DNA of 64,000 bases from Planctomycetota bacterium (GTDB lineage: Bacteria > Planctomycetota > Planctomycetia > Gemmatales > Gemmataceae): positions 41,869-105,868 of the forward strand of contig VGXS01000012.1 in NCBI GenBank assembly GCA_016873225.1. The letters run 5' to 3'. Under the pieces are notes generated by a model that worked only from the letters and a program-made list of their open reading frames with translations, was not told the DNA's origin and ran no database searches. The translations under genes and the position numbers were made by a program. Positions 1-7,724 of the stretch are shown here, piece by piece (positions within the stretch are counted from its first letter, which is position 1; each line of letters starts with the position of its first letter).

Positions 1-16
1 GTCCCGGTGCCACAAA

Positions 17-244
17 TCAATTATTGATCACTTCAAATATCTGGGTTGCCATATCCGCGGCGCCATAAGTAATTGGCGCATTCAGCGGGTCGGAATTTCC
101 TGTTTCATCGATGAAGATCAGCCTCCGAGCCTCAGCGCGCTTGACCAAACGATTCCAATCCTTTGGGCCCTGCTTGACATTCAGTCTTTCCTGCTCAGCT
201 GAAATTATCGTCTTTTTTGAAAGCGCCCCACTTTTCAGGGATCA
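17..244 (-). pseudogene. IS630-like transposase remnant
   Basis: An open stretch of about 75 codons with no credible start, closed upstream by an in-frame stop at 245-247 and ending in a stop at 17-19. It contains LSKKTIISAEQER followed some 20 residues later by RRLIFIDETG. This resembles the segment of IS630/Tc1-type transposases from the helix-turn-helix linker to the second catalytic aspartate (FIDETG). After that motif the sequence no longer looks like the family, and the rest of the DDE domain is missing, so this is a fragment and not an active element. No terminal inverted repeats were found. The call rests on two short motifs only. Confidence 0.5.
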
Positions 245-397
245 CCATACCGTCGGGTCACACGCGGTTTGGGAGCCCTGAACAAAGTGGGGGGGGGCCT
301 GCTTGCACAAGCATCAAATATTAATCAGCTGTATTGAGGACATTCACGCCGCAAACAACCACCAAAAAGATCATTTGAGGGAAAAATTTTCAGATTC

Positions 398-1414
398 TCA
401 GCAATCCCTTGCCAGCGCCTTTTCAGCGGAGCCAAGCAGGGCATGGCGGAAGGGTGAGGACGGAAGGAACGAGATGGCTCGCTTGGCGTGGGACACATGG
501 TCTTTGGCCTTGTCGCGGGCAAAGGCGATCGAACCTGATTTATCAAGCAGGCGCCGCAGGCCCGTTCGGTCGCCGCCCGAGCCTAGAACGCGGAGCAGTT
601 CCTCGCGATCGGTTCCCTTGGAGTGAGTCAGCGCGTGGATCAGGGGCAGCGTGGCCTTTCCTTGGTCGAGGTCGGTTCCCAGTGATTTTCCCGCCCGGCC
701 TTCCTGCCCCTCCAGGTCGATCAGGTCATCGGCAATCTGGAACGCCATCCCCAAGTTGCGCCCATAGGAATCAAACCACTGGCATTCGGCCTCGGTTCGG
801 CCGCAAATCATCGCCGCCAGACGCGCCGAGGCGGCAATCATTTCCGCCGTCTTGCCTTCAATCATATCCTGGTAAGCCGATTCGGAAATGTTCCAGTTGC
901 CCGCCTCAAGGCTTTGGTGAATCTCTCCCTGGCAGACCTTGCGGGCCGTCATTGCGACTTCCCGGTTCAGGCGGACATCGCCAACCGATGCCGTCAGTTC
1001 AAAGGCATGGCTGAACAGGTAGTCGCCCAGAAGCACGGCGGCTTGGTAACCCCAGCGGGAGTGGATGGCGGGAACATGGCGGCGGGTATCGGCATTGTCG
1101 AGGATGTCGTCATGCACAAGGGATGCGGTGTGCATAAGTTCGATGGCGGCGGCCAAGTCGATGTGGGCCGACTTCACGGGACCCGAAGTCCGGGCCACCA
1201 GCAGGGCCAACAATGGGCGAAATCGCTTCCCCCGATACTGCGAAACATGGTCGATAATGCCGCGAAGGCGCTCAGGCCTGCTAGACAGGACACCCTCAAT
1301 CCGCGATTCGACACCATCCATTTCCGCAGCGACCAAGTCGCGCACGTTGGCTTCCAAGCTCGGCAAATAAGTAGCGTTCGCCACGGTCAGCGAGGTCTCG
1401 AATGCGGTGGACAT
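398..1414 (-). CDS. polyprenyl diphosphate synthase (IspA/IspB type)
   Basis: Trans-isoprenyl diphosphate synthase of 338 residues, condensing isopentenyl diphosphate onto an allylic diphosphate in the cytosol. Both aspartate-rich motifs are present: DDILD near residue 102 and DDLID near residue 229. YRGKRFRPLL near residue 60 is the usual substrate-binding Lys/Arg region. The start at 1414 (MSTAFETSL) is preferred over an upstream one because it falls just after the moaC stop at 1443. It is the last gene of a minus-strand series that also contains a UbiA prenyltransferase, so it may supply that enzyme's prenyl donor (inference). Chain length cannot be read with confidence; the length fits an octaprenyl/heptaprenyl-type enzyme. 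Confidence 0.93.
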   Translation of the reverse strand: MSTAFETSLTVANATYLPSLEANVRDLVAAEMDGVESRIEGVLSSRPERLRGIIDHVSQYRGKRFRPLLALLVARTSGPVKSAHIDLAAAIELMHTASLVHDDILDNADTRRHVPAIHSRWGYQAAVLLGDYLFSHAFELTASVGDVRLNREVAMTARKVCQGEIHQSLEAGNWNISESAYQDMIEGKTAEMIAASARLAAMICGRTEAECQWFDSYGRNLGMAFQIADDLIDLEGQEGRAGKSLGTDLDQGKATLPLIHALTHSKGTDREELLRVLGSGGDRTGLRRLLDKSGSIAFARDKAKDHVSHAKRAISFLPSSPFRHALLGSAEKALARDC

Positions 1415-1442
1415 GGGGCACCGGGGAAAATGGATAAGCTTT

Positions 1443-1976
1443 TCAGCTCTGATCCTCGCGCAGGAAGACGCCCGAGCGTCCACCGCGCTTTTCCTCTAAC
1501 CGGATTTCCCCAATCACCATAACCTTGTCCACGGCCTTGGTCATGTCGTAAACGGTGAGGGCCGACACGCTCACCGCCACCAGGGCTTCCATCTCCACGC
1601 CCGTTCGCGCCGTGGCCCGGGCCGTGGCCTCAATCAGCAGCGTGTCCGGAGGCAACGGCGAGAACCGCACATCCACGCCGTCCAGTGGCAGCGAATGACA
1701 CAGGGGAACCAACTCCTGCGTCCGCTTCGCCGCCATGATCCCCGCCAACCGGGCCACCTCGAGCACATCCCCCTTGGCCAGGCCCTTGTCGATTATCAGC
1801 TGCAAGGTCTCAGGGCGCATCACCACTTTGCCGCTGGCTCTTGCCATGCGGCTTGTGACGGGCTTTGCGCCCACATCGACCATCCGGCTGCCGTCGGCGC
1901 CGAAATGGGAGAGGGGCGAACCTTCGGCATCAGTAACGGGGGATGGCAGGATCCACCTCCACGCTGTAGGCCTCAA
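1443..1976 (-). CDS. moaC: cyclic pyranopterin monophosphate synthase MoaC
   Basis: MoaC performs the second step of molybdenum cofactor synthesis, making cyclic pyranopterin monophosphate. Signature segments are clear: MVDVGAKPVTSR near the start, KRTQELVPLCHSLPLDGV in the middle and GVEMEALVAVSVSAL followed by YDMTKAVDK toward the end. The open frame begins at 1976 and overlaps the rhodanese gene by 47 bases. Homology starts only at about residue 20, and no ATG in frame lies nearer, so the true start is uncertain and may be a non-ATG codon near the rhodanese stop. No other moa or moe gene is visible in the window. The downstream prenyl synthase begins 28 bases after its stop. Confidence 0.93.
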   Translation of the reverse strand: MRPTAWRWILPSPVTDAEGSPLSHFGADGSRMVDVGAKPVTSRMARASGKVVMRPETLQLIIDKGLAKGDVLEVARLAGIMAAKRTQELVPLCHSLPLDGVDVRFSPLPPDTLLIEATARATARTGVEMEALVAVSVSALTVYDMTKAVDKVMVIGEIRLEEKRGGRSGVFLREDQS

Positions 1977-2289
1977 TGCCTCCGGAGAGCGACATCACTC
2001 CCTCAAAGCCTTGCGCTTCGAGGAAGCACGCCGCGTGCCAACTCCTGACGCCGTGGTGGCAGTAGACCACGAGGGTCTGCCCCGGCGCGAGGTCGATCTC
2101 CTGGGCCCGCCCGGGCAGTTCATCCAATGGAATGAGCTTGTCTCCCGGAATCGCCGCGAACTCATGTTCCTGGGGTTGCCTGACATCCAGCAGGTAAACC
2201 CTCAACGGATCGGCGGAAAGCCTGGCCTTCAGATCCAACGGCCTGATGGGAGATGGCATGCGGGGCTCACGGCTCACAAAGGAATTCAT
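1930..2289 (-). CDS. rhodanese-like domain protein
   Basis: A single rhodanese domain of about 119 residues. The active-site loop is CHHGVRS, matching the CxxGxRS pattern with a catalytic cysteine that can carry a persulfide. The N-terminal part has the usual LLDVRQPQEHEFAAI segment. Start 2289 (MNSFVS) lies 11 bases after the stop of the upstream zincin gene; 2259 (MPSPI) is the alternative. No signal peptide is seen, so it is probably cytosolic. It overlaps moaC and is probably translationally coupled to it. Rhodaneses are sometimes paired with molybdopterin sulfur transfer, which would fit this neighbour, but that role is inference only. Confidence 0.88.
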   Translation of the reverse strand: MNSFVSREPRMPSPIRPLDLKARLSADPLRVYLLDVRQPQEHEFAAIPGDKLIPLDELPGRAQEIDLAPGQTLVVYCHHGVRSWHAACFLEAQGFEGVMSLSGGIEAYSVEVDPAIPRY

Positions 2290-2300
2290 TGGGATTATAG

Positions 2301-3662
2301 CTATCGGCCGCCGCTGGACTTGAGGGTTCTCATCGCCTCGCGCCATTGTTTCTCGGCCTCGGGAAGCGGCGCTCCCGCCAACGCCTCGAAGAAAGCCACC
2401 GCGTCGGCGCCCTTGGCCCGGGCCTCCAGCGCCTTGTCAAGAACAGGGCCGGCCAAGGCCTGCCGGTCAAACAGAAGCCAGTAGGCCAGCCCCCAGGCCA
2501 CCAGATAGGCCCGCTCGGAATCTCCCCGGCCCTCGATGCGATGCACCAGAAAAGACTTGGCATCCGCCCTGAGGACCTCAGGCAATGGTGGAAAATCGTT
2601 CGATTGCATGAGGCTGCGAAGCTTGGCCAGGCGGACGGGATCGGGCCTTTCGGCCCGGAGTTCGCCCGCCTCCACCAGGGCCCCCTCGAAAACCTGGGCC
2701 AAGCCCTCATCGAGCCACCTTGGCAGGCCGCCGCCAGCGACGGGAAAGACCTCGCTGGCCAGGTACGCGTGGCAGGCCTCATGGTTGAGCCTTTCAAGCA
2801 GGAGCCTTCGGGAGTTCCTCACCAGGGCCTCGTTGCCTTCCACCACGGTCCTGAGCTTGGCCCGCGCCTGCTGGAACACCGCCAAAAGGTCGGCAGGGGG
2901 GCGGTTTGAATACGCGGCCTTGAGTTCCTTCTCGCCCTTCTGGATCCGGGCGAACTCACCCGCGTGGTGTTCCCTGAGGGCGTCGATCCTCTTGTCCATT
3001 TCGTCGAGTTCGCTGGCGCACACGACCGTGTTGCTCGCTGGATCGTAAAAGGCGGGGTTGGCAAGTCCTCCGGCGCCCCTGCCCTTGGCCAGCACGGCGT
3101 ATTCGGCGGCGGAGCGCGCGAGAAGAATGGTCACCGGCTTGGCTCCGGAAACCCTCGGCGGCAGGAGTTGGGCGTAGGCCGCGAACACCTGCTCAAGCTG
3201 CAGGGCCACCAACTGCGCCAGTTCGGCTCCCGCGGTGGTCATGAGCCTGAAGCGGGATCCCCCGTACACCCGGGCCATGGTCGCGCCGGTGGGATCTCCC
3301 GGCCATGGGGCGGTGGACAGGCCCGGAAGGTCCTCAGCTGGAGCCCCCTTCTCGAGCCGTCTCAAATGGGCGAAAAGCAGGCGCCGGTCGTTCTCGAGCC
3401 TCTCGAGCTTGCGCGTCAGTTCCGCCCGGTCGGAATCATCGATCAGGTCGAGCTTCGACACCTCCGAGGGCTTGAATGTCAGCGCGAACACCAGTGTCGG
3501 GGAACCCGGCTTGCGCACCACCTGCTTGAACTCAATGGCATCGGCGCCCTGCCTCACCACCAACCCGGAAAGGGGCTCCTTTCCCGGCCTGTGGACCGTG
3601 TCGAATTTCCAGCCGTCAGCCTGCCCGGCCAAGGCGGCGAGAAGGGCCGCGACCAGGCTCAT
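2301..3662 (-). CDS. secreted DUF1570-like zinc metallopeptidase homologue
   Basis: A 453-residue protein. The start at 3662 gives MSLVAALLAALAGQADG, a short export signal, and overlaps the upstream oxidoreductase stop by four bases (ATGA). Near residue 294 lies HEACHAYL, an HExxH zincin motif, followed by LPRWLDEGLAQVFE, the third-ligand type of segment (WLxEGLA) seen in gluzincins and the planctomycete DUF1570 family. The first third has a coiled, charged stretch (RKLERLENDRRLL). Substrate is unknown. It lies inside the inositol/UbiA gene series but nothing in the sequence ties it to that chemistry. Some DUF1570 members may be inactive, but here the ligands look intact. Confidence 0.75.
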   Translation of the reverse strand: MSLVAALLAALAGQADGWKFDTVHRPGKEPLSGLVVRQGADAIEFKQVVRKPGSPTLVFALTFKPSEVSKLDLIDDSDRAELTRKLERLENDRRLLFAHLRRLEKGAPAEDLPGLSTAPWPGDPTGATMARVYGGSRFRLMTTAGAELAQLVALQLEQVFAAYAQLLPPRVSGAKPVTILLARSAAEYAVLAKGRGAGGLANPAFYDPASNTVVCASELDEMDKRIDALREHHAGEFARIQKGEKELKAAYSNRPPADLLAVFQQARAKLRTVVEGNEALVRNSRRLLLERLNHEACHAYLASEVFPVAGGGLPRWLDEGLAQVFEGALVEAGELRAERPDPVRLAKLRSLMQSNDFPPLPEVLRADAKSFLVHRIEGRGDSERAYLVAWGLAYWLLFDRQALAGPVLDKALEARAKGADAVAFFEALAGAPLPEAEKQWREAMRTLKSSGGR

Positions 3663-4558
3663 GGAGCGTCCACCATGACGACCGAACCGTGGTTGGCGGC
3701 GCTCGTGTTGGCCGCCTCGAGGAAACCCATGAGTTCCACGGTTTCGGCCAAATCCACCGGCGGCTTCCTCTCGCGGAAAAACACGACCATCCGCTTGAGG
3801 AGTTCGCGGTAGATCACATCGGTCGAGACCGCTCCGGATCGAGCCGCCTTGACTCCCCAGGCGCTGAATCCGAAACCGGAGGCGCCCTTGCGGATGGCGC
3901 GCACCGTGCCGATTCGCCCGTCGGCCCATTCACCGGTCACGGCGGTGGCTCCCGGCTGGCTGACGGCGGTCACCCGCTTGCACCCGGGGCCGAGCAGGGC
4001 GTAGAGCATCTCCGCGGCATGAATCCCGTAATGGAACAGTCCGGGGTTTCGCTTGTTGTCGCCCGAAAGGGAACCCGGCCCCCATGCGGCCGCGCCTTCC
4101 AGCGGCCCGAGTTCGGCGCGAGCGGCCAGCACCTCGGGGGCGTACCGGAGGCTCGAACTGGAAAACAGCGGTGCCTTGTGCCTGGCCGCCAACGCGACGA
4201 TGGCGCGCGCCTGGGCCGCCGAGCACGCGAACGGCTTGTCAATGAAGACGGGCAGGCCGGCTTCAAGGAACGGCTTGGCCCTTTCAAGATGCACCGTGCC
4301 GTCGAGCGAGGCGACGATCACGCCGTCCACCTTCCCCAGCAAGTCAGCGGGCTTGTCCACCAGCGGAATTCCGAGCTTTTTCGCCTCGGCGGTGTACCCG
4401 GCAAGGCGATCGGGCGCGAGCGCCGACTCGCCCGGACAGCCTGCCACCACCATGGCGCCGTCCACCCATTGGTTCTCCGCCACCCCGGCATGGTTGAGCC
4501 GGGAGGCGAAGGCCACCACATGGGAAGTGTCGAAATCAAGGATTCCGAGGCGAATCAT
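3659..4558 (-). CDS. Gfo/Idh/MocA family oxidoreductase
   Basis: A 299-residue NAD(P)-dependent dehydrogenase-like protein. The N-terminus MIRLGILDFDTSHVVAF forms the Rossmann start, but the usual GxGxxG is replaced by DFDTSH, a variant common in planctomycete members. The conserved IDKPF segment, equivalent to the EKP motif, follows near residue 108. FHYGIHAAEMLYALLG corresponds to the catalytic-domain helix. The stop overlaps the next gene's start by four bases, and the UbiA stop lies 22 bases upstream. Substrate is unknown. In this cluster a cyclitol or sugar phosphate derivative would be logical, which is inference. Confidence 0.85.
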   Translation of the reverse strand: MIRLGILDFDTSHVVAFASRLNHAGVAENQWVDGAMVVAGCPGESALAPDRLAGYTAEAKKLGIPLVDKPADLLGKVDGVIVASLDGTVHLERAKPFLEAGLPVFIDKPFACSAAQARAIVALAARHKAPLFSSSSLRYAPEVLAARAELGPLEGAAAWGPGSLSGDNKRNPGLFHYGIHAAEMLYALLGPGCKRVTAVSQPGATAVTGEWADGRIGTVRAIRKGASGFGFSAWGVKAARSGAVSTDVIYRELLKRMVVFFRERKPPVDLAETVELMGFLEAANTSAANHGSVVMVDAP

Positions 4559-4580
4559 GAAACTGGCCTCCCGCGTTCCG

Positions 4581-5462
4581 TCAGGTCAGCCGGGCGGCCA
4601 TCAGCCGCCGCAACCCGACCATGACGGGCATCAGTATCAGGATGCCCCATCCGGCCGGTCCCGCCAAGCCCGCGGCCCAGGCCGCGTCGAACGGGATGTA
4701 TCCCAGCAGCAACCGGCCCACCGCCGGGCGCACCGAGGCCGGCTGGGGATTCCGCAGCGCGCGTGAGACGCGCTGTCCCAGGAACGCGACCAGCCCGACG
4801 ACTGCCGCCACCGGTACCCAATTCCCCCTCACGGCAAGCGTCCAAGCCGTCAGCCCAAGCGAAACGGCCACCACGGCGGCGGAAGCGGCGAGTTGCCAGC
4901 GCTGGCTCCGCCCACCATCATTCCTCGCGAACCAGGTGAGCCCCGCGATGTAAAGGAAACAGGCCGCGGAAGGCAGCCAGGCCGCGGACAAGCCCGACTC
5001 GCCCGCCACGCTGGACCCCAGGAGCACATTGAGGCCGCGGCAGGCCCCCATCACGAAAGGCCCCATGATGGTGCGCTTGGCCCGGGCGTTGTAAACCCAA
5101 ACAGCAGCAATGAGGCCCATGGCCACACGCCCGGGGGTCGGATCATCACCCCCGAGGAAGTGCCCGGAAACCGTGGCGAAAACCAGTCCGGCACCCAGAA
5201 GCAAATGCCCGGCGATGCCCGCGTCACGCCGGCTGATGTCGCCCCTTGGAAGCGGCCTCTCGGGACGCTGGAGGCAATCCTCGGAAACATCGAAGTAGTC
5301 GTTGAGCACCATTCCGGCGGCGTAAATCGCCATCGACGCCAACGCCAGGAACACCACTGGCAGGGGGTCCGCCGGCCAACCGGCAGCCAGCGCGCCTAGC
5401 GCTATGTCAGCCAACGGGGACGGAAGGTTGGGCAAGCGGATCAGGCGCGCCCAAGCGATCAC
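4581..5462 (-). CDS. UbiA-family prenyltransferase
   Basis: An integral membrane prenyltransferase of 293 residues with about eight hydrophobic helices. The first Asp motif, LNDYFDVSED, sits near residue 52 and should bind the Mg-diphosphate of the prenyl donor. The second region is less canonical (FDAAW near residue 260). Translation probably starts at GTG 5462, which overlaps the stop of the isomerase gene by four bases (GTGA). No menaquinone or ubiquinone genes are adjacent. The acceptor may therefore be a sugar- or cyclitol-derived molecule made by the two upstream genes. The pairing with a TIM-barrel isomerase recalls EboC and EboE of the ebo operon. Confidence 0.88.
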   Translation of the reverse strand: MIAWARLIRLPNLPSPLADIALGALAAGWPADPLPVVFLALASMAIYAAGMVLNDYFDVSEDCLQRPERPLPRGDISRRDAGIAGHLLLGAGLVFATVSGHFLGGDDPTPGRVAMGLIAAVWVYNARAKRTIMGPFVMGACRGLNVLLGSSVAGESGLSAAWLPSAACFLYIAGLTWFARNDGGRSQRWQLAASAAVVAVSLGLTAWTLAVRGNWVPVAAVVGLVAFLGQRVSRALRNPQPASVRPAVGRLLLGYIPFDAAWAAGLAGPAGWGILILMPVMVGLRRLMAARLT

Positions 5463-6322
5463 GCCGTCGCCCCGGCAAGCACCCGTGAAACAATCGGCAG
5501 GACATGCTCGCGGGCCCGGCGCGCGGCGTCGTCGGGATTGTCGATGCAGGGATAAAGCTCGATCGTGATCCATCCTCCGTAGCCGGCGCGATGAAGCGAC
5601 GCCAAGACCGCCCCGAAGTCGATCGCCCCGGTGCCGGGCACCATGTGATGGTGCACGCGCGTGGCGGCGATGTCCTCGAGGTGGACATGGCCGATGTGGG
5701 GGGCCAGCATCGGCACCACGCGCGCGGGATCCTCGCCCACGCAGTAGCTGTGGCCGATGTCGAAGTTGAGGCCCAGCCACGGGGAATCGAAACGGCCCAT
5801 GAACTCGAGCGCCTGCTCGGAAGTCTCGATCAAAAGGCCCGGCTCGGGTTCCACAAGCAGCCTCACCCGCTCGCGCTCGGCGTGCCCGAGAACGGGCTTG
5901 ATCTCCTCGACGAACAGGTCGAGGGCCCTGGCCCATGATTCCCCGGAGCCGACCGGTCCACCCGGTTCGGTGGTGATGCAGGGCGCGCCGAGTTCACGGG
6001 CCAAGGACAGCGCCTTGCGGGTGTGGTTGACTCGAATCAGCCGGTAATTCCGATCCGGCTCGATCCAGCTCGGATGCCAGTATTTTTGCCGGGGGTCGTC
6101 CACGGCGTGCATCATGAACGCATTGATGTTCGAGATGACCAGGCCGCGCCGGTCGAGCGAATCCCGAAGCGCCGCCTTCTGGGCGGGCAACAGGTAGGCC
6201 GGCCAGGCGTGCGGCACATCCGCCATCAGCTCAACGCCCTTGTAGCCGATGGAAGCGAGCCTGCCTACCGCCTCGTCGAACGGGAAGTTCAGGAACGCGT
6301 TGGTGCTGAAGGCGAGTTCCAT
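5459..6322 (-). CDS. sugar phosphate isomerase/epimerase (xylose isomerase-like TIM barrel)
   Basis: A 287-residue AP-endonuclease-2/xylose-isomerase-like TIM barrel. Visible landmarks are the N-terminal strand MELAFSTNAFLNFPF, GYKGVELMAD with a metal-ligand glutamate, LLVEPEPG, LGLNFDIGHSYC with an Asp/His ligand pair, IGHVHLEDI, and ITIELYPCIDNPD. These match metal-binding strands of the family. The start at 6322 lies seven bases after the inositol-phosphate synthase stop. Members interconvert or dehydrate sugars and inosose; the substrate here is not determined. Adjacency to inositol-3-phosphate synthase suggests an inositol or inosose intermediate (inference). Confidence 0.87.
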   Translation of the reverse strand: MELAFSTNAFLNFPFDEAVGRLASIGYKGVELMADVPHAWPAYLLPAQKAALRDSLDRRGLVISNINAFMMHAVDDPRQKYWHPSWIEPDRNYRLIRVNHTRKALSLARELGAPCITTEPGGPVGSGESWARALDLFVEEIKPVLGHAERERVRLLVEPEPGLLIETSEQALEFMGRFDSPWLGLNFDIGHSYCVGEDPARVVPMLAPHIGHVHLEDIAATRVHHHMVPGTGAIDFGAVLASLHRAGYGGWITIELYPCIDNPDDAARRAREHVLPIVSRVLAGATA

Positions 6323-6329
6323 GGCGGGG

Positions 6330-7538
6330 TCACTCGCACTCGCGGCAGGTGGTGACATATTCCTCGAGCATGGTGAACTGCTTGAAGAAGTCGTTCTCGG
6401 CGCATCCCTGGGGGCCCTTGAAGAAGCACGCCAGGTGGGACAGCACCCCGGTCTCCTTGCGGGATCGGGCCAGGAGCGCCAGGCGGACAAGGTCGATCGC
6501 CAATGGCGCCGCCAACAGGCTGTCGCAGCCCTGCCAGATGAACTGGAGGATCATCTTCGTGCCGAGGAACCCTTGGAAATGGATGTGGTTCCAGGCCGTC
6601 TTCCAGTCATCCATGCTGGGGATGTACTCGATGCTCACCAGGGTCGAGGGCTTGTAGCCGACGATGCTCGAGACGACGGCGTCCTTGTGTCCCACCTTGG
6701 CGGCCTTGTTGCGCGGGTCATCGAGCACCACGCCGTCGCGGTTTCCGAAAATGTTGTGGCCCACCCAGCTCAGGATGCGCCAGTTCCGGTGGGCGAACAT
6801 CGGCGCGAGCACGGTTTTCATGAGTGTCTCGCCGGTCTTGCCGTCCTTTCCGGCGATCACGGTGCCGCGCTTGACGGCAAGCTCCTCAAGCGCCGGCATG
6901 GTCGCGCCCAGGCAGGGCGTGAAGTTCACATAGGGCAGGCCGAGGTCTAGCGCGGCGTAGGCATAGAGCGAACTGGCGGGCAGGACGGGGTTGCCCGCGC
7001 GCGACAGCAGCGGCTCGAGCGCCGACAGGCTCTGGTGTTCGGGCCCGGTGGGAAACGGGGGTTCCGTCGAGGCGACCGAAAGCACGACCACATCGTCGAG
7101 CTTGTGGCGATTCTTGAAGTCGAGGATGTCGGCCTTGATCCTTTCGATCGCCTTGGCCGGCGTTTCGACCGCGTTCACCTCGGGACGATCGGCGAGCTTG
7201 GCGATGGTTTCGCCGCAGGCGACCAGGGTGCCGGGGCGCAGGTTCGACTCCCAAGAGGCAAGGGTTTCGGAGCAAGCCGCCAGCAGGCTTTCATGGAATA
7301 CCCCGGCGCGTTCATGCATTTCGCTCGCCGTCTGGCGGAAACCAGCCTGCCGGATTTCATGCCCGCCCACCACGAACTGTTCGGCCTGGGCCAGTTCCAG
7401 CCCGTCGAAAAGGGGCAGCTCGGTCACCAGGCTGGTTGTCTCGGTCACCTTGCGCGCCAAGGCGGCCAGCCCCAAGGCGATGGTCGTGCCAACACCCCCG
7501 CAGGCGCCGACTAGCCACAGACCGTATCTCTTGCTCAT
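6330..7538 (-). CDS. inositol-3-phosphate synthase
   Basis: A 402-residue protein converting glucose-6-phosphate to 1L-myo-inositol-3-phosphate with bound NAD. It begins GLWLVGACGGVGTT, the NAD-binding turn of this family, at residues 6-19. Further hallmarks are VASTEPPF, NFTPCLG, AGKDGKTGETLMKT (the active-site lysine region) and NHIHFQGFLGTKM. It is the first gene of the eight-gene minus-strand series, divergent from ribBA. Downstream genes suggest the inositol phosphate feeds a modified, perhaps prenylated, product and not only phospholipid. That role is inference. Confidence 0.93.
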   Translation of the reverse strand: MSKRYGLWLVGACGGVGTTIALGLAALARKVTETTSLVTELPLFDGLELAQAEQFVVGGHEIRQAGFRQTASEMHERAGVFHESLLAACSETLASWESNLRPGTLVACGETIAKLADRPEVNAVETPAKAIERIKADILDFKNRHKLDDVVVLSVASTEPPFPTGPEHQSLSALEPLLSRAGNPVLPASSLYAYAALDLGLPYVNFTPCLGATMPALEELAVKRGTVIAGKDGKTGETLMKTVLAPMFAHRNWRILSWVGHNIFGNRDGVVLDDPRNKAAKVGHKDAVVSSIVGYKPSTLVSIEYIPSMDDWKTAWNHIHFQGFLGTKMILQFIWQGCDSLLAAPLAIDLVRLALLARSRKETGVLSHLACFFKGPQGCAENDFFKQFTMLEEYVTTCRECE

Positions 7539-7607
7539 GCTGCTCGTACTCCAGGGAGGGTTGGAACGGCCGACCAGGCGGTGTATCCGTCAATCATGTC
7601 ACTATGG

Positions 7608-7673
7608 GGGGCGGAGGAAGCCCGTTCAAGCCACCGGATCGGGTTTCGCCATTCTGGAACCCCCCTCCGCCCC
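7608..7673 (+). promoter_or_regulatory. long inverted repeat in the ribBA leader
   Basis: GGGGCGGAGG at 7608-7617 is perfectly complementary to CCTCCGCCCC at 7664-7673. A smaller inner stem pairs CCCG at 7621-7624 with CGGG at 7640-7643. It lies between the divergent inositol-phosphate synthase start (7538) and the ribBA start. It does not match the conserved core of the FMN (RFN) riboswitch as far as I can see. It could be a leader RNA structure or a terminator-like block between divergent units. No T-run follows on the plus strand. Confidence 0.45.
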
Positions 7674-7724
7674 ACTAAAATGAACTCACATGACGACATT
7701 TTGTCGTCTTCCGGGGGAAGCCTC

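Noticed and set aside
7539-7724. FMN riboswitch before ribBA
   Set aside because: The leader has a strong hairpin but I could not find the conserved RFN core segments.
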